Part shown: piece after piece, positions 58,296 to 64,000 of the stretch
How positions within the stretch are numbered: the first letter of the stretch is position 1
Layout: the number at the start of each line of letters is the position of its first letter
NCBI RefSeq assembly: GCF_900176405.1
Contig: NZ_FWXJ01000007.1
Span: forward strand, 89,051-153,050
Source of the DNA: Polynucleobacter kasalickyi
GTDB taxonomy: Bacteria > Pseudomonadota > Gammaproteobacteria > Burkholderiales > Burkholderiaceae
Length of the DNA stretch: 64,000 nt
Reading direction: 5' to 3'
Made by a program: the position numbers and the translations under genes
The notes under the pieces: model-generated
Told to the model about the DNA's origin: nothing
What the model saw: only the letters and a program-made list of their open reading frames with translations
Databases searched by the model: none

Positions 58296-58325
58296 AAATA
58301 GGACAACCTTTGGGTAGTCCTATTT
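58296..58325 (+). terminator. Rho-independent terminator after the sulfatase gene
   Basis: A stem of AAATAGGAC with its complement, one A-A mismatch and an inner ACC/GGT, closes on TTTG and runs into a T-tract. It lies 36 bases after the sulfatase stop. Confidence 0.82.
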
Positions 58326-58502
58326 TTTTAACTGTCGAATCCGAAGTTTGAGCAAAATTTGGTGAGGGGAAGGATACTTTACAGCCTCTAACTTCGGCCA
58401 AGGAAAATCTTCAAATACCTGCCTTCATGGCGTTAATTACACTTTGTAACATTTACGCTATATTATTTAGTAACCTTCATCCACTGTGCTTGATTTTGAC
58501 TC

Positions 58503-59927
58503 ATGTATAAAAATTCTTTATTAGCTGCCATATCGGGAATCACCATTCTTTGCGCTAATACTTCTTATGGAGCCGAAAATATTAGCTTTTCATCTGGAAA
58601 ATCTGGTGCTTTAAGTGTGCCAGCGGATGATGCTCCAGCAGAATTGACGGATGAAGAGATAGCAAAAAGGTTTAATGTGTTCTATCAAACCACATTTATC
58701 GGCCATAGCAAACCTGGAATGAGTGAGCTATACAGTGGTCCAAATAGCATGCAAGCCAGATATGAAACGGGTTATACCTGGACTAATAGTGCGCATATTG
58801 GTTGGAAAATAGCACCGCGTACAGAAGCATTTTTAAACGTTGAAGCAGTTTCAGGCGTGCCATTCTCAAACCTACAAGGACTTGGTGGTTTCGCAAATGG
58901 TGAAGCTACTAGAGCACAAGGGCCTGACTTAAAGTTTTATAGGCAACGTGCATTTATTCGTCATACTGAGAATTTCTCAGGTGAGCAAAGCAAGCTCACC
59001 GAAGAAGCAAATCAGTTTCCAATGCTTGTTGCAGCAAATCGCCTCGTCATTACAGCCGGTAATTTTGCTCTACTTGACGTAATGGATGATAACGAATTTG
59101 CAAAAGATCCACGCACTCAATTTTTGAATTGGGGTAATTTCACGCATGCCTCTTTTGATTATGCAGCGGATGCAAGAGGATATGGGTGGGGAATTGCTTT
59201 TGAGTGGTACAAAGAGAACTGGGCTTATCGATTTGCGAGAATGACGGTGCCTCGAACGCCCAATGAACTGGTGGTTGATAGTCAATTTTTCGCACATTAC
59301 GGTGACAATATAGAAATCGAAAGAGGTCATGTAATTCATGATCAACCCGGTAAAGTTCGTTTATTGGCTTACCGTGATCGTCAGATCATGTCTCGCTTTG
59401 ATGATGCTTTGGCTTTAATACAAACTAACCCTAACCTAATCGGCTCTCAAACCATCTTAAATTCACGTTATGGAGAGCAAGTAAAGATGGGCGTTGGAAT
59501 TAATATCGAACAGCATCTCACAAAAAATATTGGGGTATATTTCCGGGGCATGATTTCTGATGGACAAACGGAAACTTTGGCTTTTACGGAAGCAGATAAT
59601 TCCATTTCAACCGGTCTTAGCTTTAATGGCGCACTTTGGAAAAAACCAACCGATACATTTGGTATTTCATTTTTACAAAATGGCCTATCTGATGCTCGTA
59701 AAAGTTACTTAGCTGCCGGAGGAGTATCTTTCTTTATTGGCGATACTGCTGGACCAGGACAAACGCTGAATTACGCTCCCGAAAGAATTTTAGAAACCTA
59801 TTACAGTTGGGGTGTTTATAAAAATGTTTGGTTAACCGCTAATTATCAGCACATCAATAATCCAGCCTACAATGCAGATCGTGGTCCCGCTAACTTCTTC
59901 GGGGTGAGATTCCATGCTGAATATTGA
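58503..59927 (+). CDS. OprB-like outer-membrane porin
   Basis: The 474-residue protein has a leader ending near NTSYGA. Segments VFYQTTFIGHSKPGMS, GLGGFANGEATRAQG and LKFYRQRAFIRHT match the carbohydrate-selective porin/OprB family. Repeated amphipathic strands continue to a C-terminal FFGVRFHAEY ending in an aromatic residue. It would form a diffusion channel for anionic or sugar-like solutes. It follows the alkyl sulfatase gene after its terminator, so it has its own promoter; functional linkage is plausible but not shown. Confidence 0.85.
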   Translation: MYKNSLLAAISGITILCANTSYGAENISFSSGKSGALSVPADDAPAELTDEEIAKRFNVFYQTTFIGHSKPGMSELYSGPNSMQARYETGYTWTNSAHIGWKIAPRTEAFLNVEAVSGVPFSNLQGLGGFANGEATRAQGPDLKFYRQRAFIRHTENFSGEQSKLTEEANQFPMLVAANRLVITAGNFALLDVMDDNEFAKDPRTQFLNWGNFTHASFDYAADARGYGWGIAFEWYKENWAYRFARMTVPRTPNELVVDSQFFAHYGDNIEIERGHVIHDQPGKVRLLAYRDRQIMSRFDDALALIQTNPNLIGSQTILNSRYGEQVKMGVGINIEQHLTKNIGVYFRGMISDGQTETLAFTEADNSISTGLSFNGALWKKPTDTFGISFLQNGLSDARKSYLAAGGVSFFIGDTAGPGQTLNYAPERILETYYSWGVYKNVWLTANYQHINNPAYNADRGPANFFGVRFHAEY

Positions 59928-60010
59928 GGGTACTTAGGCAAAACTTGAACTACTTGACGCTAAATTGACCGTATAGTTCTCAGTTCTGAATTTTTCTAAA
60001 ACATTGAGAA

Positions 60011-60610
60011 TTATTTGTCATACTCATTAGCAAATTGATGATTTACATCTCGATGACCTGCTTCATCAGCACGAACGACGAGAACAACATCGCGAAGCGT
60101 AGCGTTTGCAGGTAAATTCCAATAGTCAATCGCAATCTGCGGTGCTTTCACATTAGCAATCTTTCCATCATCGATTTCTTTGAGATACTCAGTATATGAA
60201 TAGACGGCCTCTTCTTCAAAATAGCCCACGATTCTGTGTGCTGTTCTTGGAAAAAATACATAGATAATGAAAAAGAAATTCCAGAAGATGGCTTGAACAA
60301 CTAACACCAATAGCCTTTCTAAGGCATTTGGTTGGGCAATCTCGATAAAAGTCATCAGATGCATCCGCTCATTTTCAGCTTCAGCTAATAATGTTCGAAT
60401 TTTCGGACCATAGCCAGTCTGCATCCTCCGCAAACTGGTTAAATGCGTCCACATACCTGCAACCATTCCAGGAACTCCGGCAACAGTTTCCAAAATTACA
60501 GCACGATGACCATAACGTTTTTGAAAAAAAGTATCCGCAAAGAAACGCATCATTTTTGTAAATAGCCTTGCGATTTTGTCCGAAATATTAATTGGTTTGT
60601 AATGTTCCAT
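60011..60610 (-). CDS. aox: Alternative oxidase (cyanide-insensitive ubiquinol oxidase)
   Basis: The 199-residue membrane-bound di-iron protein has all four AOX motifs: [10 protein letters not shown] (Glu41), NERMH (Glu81, His84), EEEA (near Glu133) and [12 protein letters not shown] (Glu183, His186), together the six iron ligands. It oxidises ubiquinol and reduces oxygen to water without pumping protons, and AOX enzymes resist cyanide, sulfide and NO. Bacterial AOX genes are uncommon. It lacks plant-type regulatory Cys and the mitochondrial leader. Genes around it deal with sulfatase, sulfite oxidation and unknowns. Confidence 0.95.
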   Translation of the reverse strand: MEHYKPINISDKIARLFTKMMRFFADTFFQKRYGHRAVILETVAGVPGMVAGMWTHLTSLRRMQTGYGPKIRTLLAEAENERMHLMTFIEIAQPNALERLLVLVVQAIFWNFFFIIYVFFPRTAHRIVGYFEEEAVYSYTEYLKEIDDGKIANVKAPQIAIDYWNLPANATLRDVVLVVRADEAGHRDVNHQFANEYDK

Positions 60611-60728
60611 TTAATCCTTCTGTAGGATGATTTTGCGAATTGAAGTTGACTCCTTGTTATTTTACAGCGATTATTCACATTTTTCTTATTGACATCCACC
60701 TCGACTTGAATAACGAAGCTCCGTCAGC

Positions 60729-61106
60729 TTAAAATACTGTGAATGGAATAGCTGCCCGAGGACGTAAATTTAAATTCCTGGCATCTTGATTTCCGTAAAT
60801 ACACCAGAACTTAATCTCTTCGCATAAGTATTGAAGATCGGTACAGGATAATTTTTGAATATTATCCAAACTAATGAAACCATCATTCTGAAGATCTTGG
60901 ATGGCCATCGAATAATCATATTGATTCGTTATATTGAAACCATTAGAAAAAAGCGCGTTAGTTTTCAAAATCATTCTCCCCATTTTTACTTGAAGATATG
61001 CTTTTCTTTCCAATTGATATTGATATAACTCAATTTTTCGCTTTACAACATAATTGAGCAATTGATGGCAGTATAGGTATTTTTCGGAGCTTTGATTACT
61101 TAACAC
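60729..61106 (-). CDS. Hypothetical protein of 125 residues
   Basis: A frame of 125 codons starts at GTG 61106 and has no clear ribosome site; it remains open upstream for 22 more codons to a stop, so the true start is uncertain. The sequence is Tyr/Leu-rich early, with two Cys in the second half and a C-terminal RNLNLRPRAAIPF. I recognise no domain. It could be a remnant of a longer gene. It sits upstream of AOX on the same strand, 118 bases away. Confidence 0.4.
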   Translation of the reverse strand: MLSNQSSEKYLYCHQLLNYVVKRKIELYQYQLERKAYLQVKMGRMILKTNALFSNGFNITNQYDYSMAIQDLQNDGFISLDNIQKLSCTDLQYLCEEIKFWCIYGNQDARNLNLRPRAAIPFTVF

Positions 61107-61240
61107 GATTCGAACGTGAAACTTACCGCTTAGAAGATGAAAAAATATAATTTAAACAAAAACTCAACAAAACTTTACAGTTCCTCATTTGAGATTTTGG
61201 ATAGTTACTGTGATTTGTGAGGTGTGTTGGCTTTGATTGT

Positions 61241-61492
61241 TTAGGAATTAGCGTCAACAAGCGATCGGAGAGTAGGAGCATCTAGTTGCTGGTGACTACA
61301 CTTCCAATTACAGTTCATACAAAATTCTCTTAAAAGAATGGCACCACCGACTTTAAAGTGTGAATGCAAATGCTGATTTAAGGTTAATAATATTTTTACA
61401 GAAAGGGCTTTAACAGTTTTATTTATCGGTGATGGATTTATGAAGTTTTGAAGAGTAGAATTCACTGATGAGGCAATAGTGTTGATCATCAT
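61241..61492 (-). CDS. Doubtful small ORF (83 residues) with a Cys cluster
   Basis: This frame has ATG codons at 61492 and 61489 but no ribosome site. Its product has CMNCNWKC near residues 58-65, a cysteine-rich patch. The ORF would reach to 11 bases from the divergent sulfite-oxidase start, leaving no room for that gene's promoter unless it lies inside the ORF. A chance frame is more likely than a gene. Confidence 0.2.
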   Translation of the reverse strand: MMINTIASSVNSTLQNFINPSPINKTVKALSVKILLTLNQHLHSHFKVGGAILLREFCMNCNWKCSHQQLDAPTLRSLVDANS

Positions 61493-61503
61493 AATGAAAG
61501 AAA

Positions 61504-62721
61504 ATGACTATGAAAAAATTTCACAATCAGACTCGCCGTAATTTATTGATAAGCAGTGCTAGTTCAATTGCAATTGCAGGCATTGCAAGCTTTCAAAAAA
61601 CTGTTTTTGCGCAAGCCGCTTCGGACGTAATTAAGCCCCTTCCTTCCTATGTCGCTTGGAAAGATCCGAAAAGTGTGATTATTCATAGTTCGACAACTAT
61701 TGAAACAAAGCGCTCAGCCTTTGGAACTAGTGTTATAACTCCAACCGAACAACTCTACATTCGTAACAATCTTCCTGCCCCGAATCCAAGTATCGTTGCC
61801 AATCGCGATGCATGGGAAATCAGTATTCAAGGCGTCAAAGAACCTCGTGTATTTACCTTGGCTGAGTTAAAAAGTTTAGGATTAGAAACTACAGCCGCAG
61901 TGCTTCAGTGTTCCGGTAACGGACGTGGCTATTTCCCTAGTAAGCCTAGCGGGACACCTTGGACCGTAGGTGCGGCAGGTTGTGTTGTTTGGAGTGGCGT
62001 GCCTGTTCGACAAGTCGCACAAACTTTAGGAGGAGTTCTTCCTAGTATGAAATTTATTACTGGTACCGGCGGTGAAAAATTACCCGATGGGATTGATCCC
62101 AAAAGTATCATCGTCGAACGTTCTGTCCCATTAGCGGCAATGCAGGATGCTCTTTTAGCTTGGGAAATGAACGGTGTCCCCATTCCGCTTGCTCATGGAG
62201 GCCCTTTAAGGCTTATCGTCCCGGGTTATGCAGGGGTTAATAATATTAAATACATCAAAGAATTAACATTTAGTGCTCAGGAAAGCGATGCGAAGATTAT
62301 GTCTCACGGCTATCGTATGACCCCACTTGGTGGCAAAACAGATCCATCACAACCGTCAGTCCAAGAAATGAATATTAAATCTTGGATTAATTCTCCATTT
62401 ACTGATAACGGTCAGGTGAAGCCCGGTAAAGTTCAAATCCAAGGTGTTGCTTTTGGTGGATTACACGCGGTCAAAGGCGTTGAAGTATCTATCAATGGTG
62501 GAAAAACATGGGAACAAGCCCGTTTTGTTGGACCCGACCTAGGGAAATATGCATGGCGACAATTCGTTCTTGAGGTATTGTTAGGCTCTGGAAGCTATAC
62601 CCTTGCCTCAAGAGCCACCGACACCTCCGGCAAGATCCAACCAGAAACTCGAGGAGAAAATCAAAGTGGTTACAACAACAATAGCTGGGCAGATCACTCA
62701 TTTAATATCATCGTGGCCTAA
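61504..62721 (+). CDS. sorA: Molybdopterin sulfite dehydrogenase, SorA type
   Basis: The 405-residue protein has a Tat leader (TRRNLLISS, 10-18) and the sulfite-oxidase fold: VLQCSGNGRGYF with Mo-ligand Cys136, GVPIPLAHGGPLRLIVPGYAG, and the C-terminal dimerisation domain with GVEVSINGGKTWEQA. It oxidises sulfite to sulfate in the periplasm. There is no fused heme domain; the electron acceptor is the cytochrome gene five bases downstream. ATG 61510 would be an equally good start by spacing. Confidence 0.92.
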   Translation: MTMKKFHNQTRRNLLISSASSIAIAGIASFQKTVFAQAASDVIKPLPSYVAWKDPKSVIIHSSTTIETKRSAFGTSVITPTEQLYIRNNLPAPNPSIVANRDAWEISIQGVKEPRVFTLAELKSLGLETTAAVLQCSGNGRGYFPSKPSGTPWTVGAAGCVVWSGVPVRQVAQTLGGVLPSMKFITGTGGEKLPDGIDPKSIIVERSVPLAAMQDALLAWEMNGVPIPLAHGGPLRLIVPGYAGVNNIKYIKELTFSAQESDAKIMSHGYRMTPLGGKTDPSQPSVQEMNIKSWINSPFTDNGQVKPGKVQIQGVAFGGLHAVKGVEVSINGGKTWEQARFVGPDLGKYAWRQFVLEVLLGSGSYTLASRATDTSGKIQPETRGENQSGYNNNSWADHSFNIIVA

Positions 62722-62726
62722 GAAAT

Positions 62727-63059
62727 ATGTACTGTAGAGATTTTCTGAGATTACTCCCCTTAGCCTTTTTATTCTCAACATCTCATTTTGTGATGGCTGA
62801 TGAAACGAGTGACTTTATTTTAGGTAAAAAACTTTTTTCATCCGCCATTCCTCCATGTGGAATTTGTCATACCTTAAAGGATGCTGGATCTGAAGGCGCT
62901 GTTGGACCAATTTTAGATGAATTAAAACCGAGTCAACTCAGAGTCGTCACCGCCCTCAATAATGGGATTGGAGCAATGCCACCTTTTAAAGGGAAACTTT
63001 CTCCCGAAGAAATAAATGCAATTGCAATATACGTTTCCAAAGCAAGTGCGTCTAATTAA
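62727..63059 (+). CDS. sorB: Cytochrome c subunit of sulfite dehydrogenase, SorB type
   Basis: The 110-residue protein has a leader ending near VMA, one heme site CGICH (44-48) and a distal Met84 in GAMPPF, so it is a class I c-type cytochrome. It would take electrons from the SorA molybdenum centre. It starts five bases after sorA. A weak TAACCGG/CCGGTTA hairpin with 14-base loop lies 26 bases after its stop. Confidence 0.9.
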   Translation: MYCRDFLRLLPLAFLFSTSHFVMADETSDFILGKKLFSSAIPPCGICHTLKDAGSEGAVGPILDELKPSQLRVVTALNNGIGAMPPFKGKLSPEEINAIAIYVSKASASN

Positions 63060-63434
63060 TTTATCGCTTCATTTACAGGATCTCTAACCGGTCTATCGTA
63101 CTTCTCCGGTTAAGTAAAACCAGATCGAAACACTCGATCATTGAGAGTATTGTTTAATTTAAAAGATTCATGCAAGGTCATTTGCAGAGTATCCTACAGC
63201 CTTGCTCAAATTCATCTCAAATAATCTTAGAGATGCTTTCAGTTTAGTCCCATGATTAAAATAGCAATGCCATAGTTCACCAAGCTAATCCATGGCCTAG
63301 GTAAATAAATATAAAGTATCATGAGGCATACAAACTACAAATCTAACGAATCTGACTTGAAGCTCTAAAAATATTTAGTTTCATTCAGAAACATATTCAA
63401 TCATGCTTGGAATTTCTTCTCTAAAAGAATTTAT
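63060..63434. other. Non-coding stretch after sorB
   Basis: About 375 bases without a supported gene. It holds the weak TAACCGG hairpin at 63085-63112, without a T-tract. A 27-codon hydrophobic frame on the minus strand (63239-63322) has no ribosome site. Nothing else is evident; the stretch may be decayed. Confidence 0.5.
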
Positions 63435-63929
63435 ATGATTCTAAGTTCAATATTCATTGGCCTCATTGTTGGAATCTGCTCTTTAGGGTTTTTCAAGATT
63501 GTAGAGTTCATGACGTCCTTATGGATACCAAACCTGCCAACAGACTTAAGTTTCCCTCTCGAGACCTATGATTATAAGATTGGAATGGCACTTTTTATTG
63601 GCGCGATCATCGCAGGACAAATCTTAAGCAGGATAGATGGAAATAGACCCAATGGTCCTGCGGATATCATTGTGGCGAGTCATCGAGAAGAAAACCCAAA
63701 CTTAAAAGATGGTTTTTTAACCGTACTGTTAGCTCTAGTAAGTTTGAGTGGTGGTGCTTCCGTAGGTATTTTTGGACCTTTAGTCCACTTTGGTAGTTGT
63801 ATCAGTGCTTTGTTAAGTCATCAGTTTAAACATCTCAATAAAAGCATAATAATGAGTATTGGTGCAGGCTCTGCTATTTCAGCAGTTTTTTCTATTCCAA
63901 TTGGAGAGGCTGTAAATAATTTTGTGTAA
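63435..63929 (+). pseudogene. Truncated ClC-family channel/transporter
   Basis: The 164-residue frame matches the N-terminal part of ClC chloride channel/antiporter proteins (about 400 residues). Visible features are hydrophobic segments, GGASVGIFGPLVHFG (about 112-126) equivalent to the selectivity filter, and GAGSAISAVFSIPI (about 143-156). It then diverges from the usual continuation and stops at TAA 63927-63929. The gating-glutamate position is Phe (GIFGP, where GREGP is usual). No downstream frame continues the protein before the window ends, so a broken gene is likeliest. A non-standard short protein is the alternative. Confidence 0.7.
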
Positions 63930-64000
63930 GTTGATATTTTGTATTAATCTGCCAACAATGGCAACAAAATGGAAACTTGCAAGATGGACAAAGCGAAATT

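Noticed and set aside
61104..61136. tRNA-like segment on the minus strand
   Set aside because: Anticodon-loop and T-loop motifs are present but the anticodon stem does not pair and no acceptor or D arm can be found, so it is not called a tRNA gene.
63239..63322. 27-residue hydrophobic ORF on the minus strand
   Set aside because: No ribosome site and no homologous pattern; hydrophobic short frames are common in AT-rich DNA.
1..64000. CRISPR arrays, insertion sequences, integrases, phage genes
   Set aside because: No repeat-spacer pattern and no transposase, integrase or phage structural frame was seen on either strand.

Overview
The window looks like a chromosomal stretch of a low-GC betaproteobacterium, most likely Burkholderiales. 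The main reason is the nine Bug/TctC-type periplasmic receptors, an expansion typical of Burkholderiales. An intracellular PHB depolymerase of the Burkholderiales type and the sbp-cysT-cysW-cysA-cysB gene order fit the same group. Base composition is AT-leaning by eye throughout, and no region stands out as compositionally foreign. I found no rRNA, CRISPR array, transposase or integrase, and no complete tRNA.

Left part (1-13.4 kb). An HPP-family membrane protein is cut by the window edge. A flavin reductase-like protein and a Tim44-domain protein follow, converging on a bidirectional terminator. Next come a Tat-exported alpha/beta hydrolase and two carboxylate-type modules: Bug with an isocitrate/isopropylmalate dehydrogenase-family enzyme, and Ldh-family oxidoreductase with Bug and an MBL-fold hydrolase. 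A VOC protein is followed by a six-gene minus-strand operon: cupin, Tau/Ssu/NMT1-type ABC importer, PH-domain protein and a ModA-like binding protein.

Middle (13.4-29.8 kb). htpG has a recognisable heat-shock (sigma-32) promoter and a strong terminator. Beside it a Bug-lyase-Bug operon diverges from a Bug / class III CoA-transferase / enoyl-CoA hydratase cluster. Further right are a UxaA/GarD-type dehydratase, a GAF plus HD-GYP phosphodiesterase, an orphan outer-membrane barrel candidate, another Bug, and a GST-cupin-PhaZ cluster.

Middle-right (29.8-47.9 kb). A complete Dpp/Opp-type ABC importer lies downstream of a tightly packed Bug-LeuC-LeuD-RraA operon, which reads as a hydratase/aldolase catabolic route. 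Then come a renalase-like flavoprotein, a Bug with a cytosolic gamma-glutamyltransferase, an acyltransferase-3/SGNH membrane enzyme, an NAD(P)HX dehydratase and a CocE/NonD hydrolase with a possible small upstream ORF.

Right part (48-64 kb). This part is rich in sulfur functions: a sulfate/thiosulfate ABC importer with a CysB-type regulator, a secreted SdsA-type alkyl sulfatase followed by an OprB-like porin, and a SorAB-type sulfite dehydrogenase with its cytochrome c. An alternative oxidase with all six di-iron ligands sits between the porin and sorAB. Between the importer and the sulfatase lie a class II aldolase and a ketopantoate reductase/Bug pair. The window ends in a ClC-type channel ORF that stops at about one third of normal length.

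The most interesting points are the LeuCD/RraA/Bug/ABC module, whose LeuC-like subunit has an altered Fe-S signature, the Bug-lyase-Bug arrangement, and the sulfur-oxidation/alternative-oxidase neighbourhood. All gene functions are inferred from sequence reading alone.
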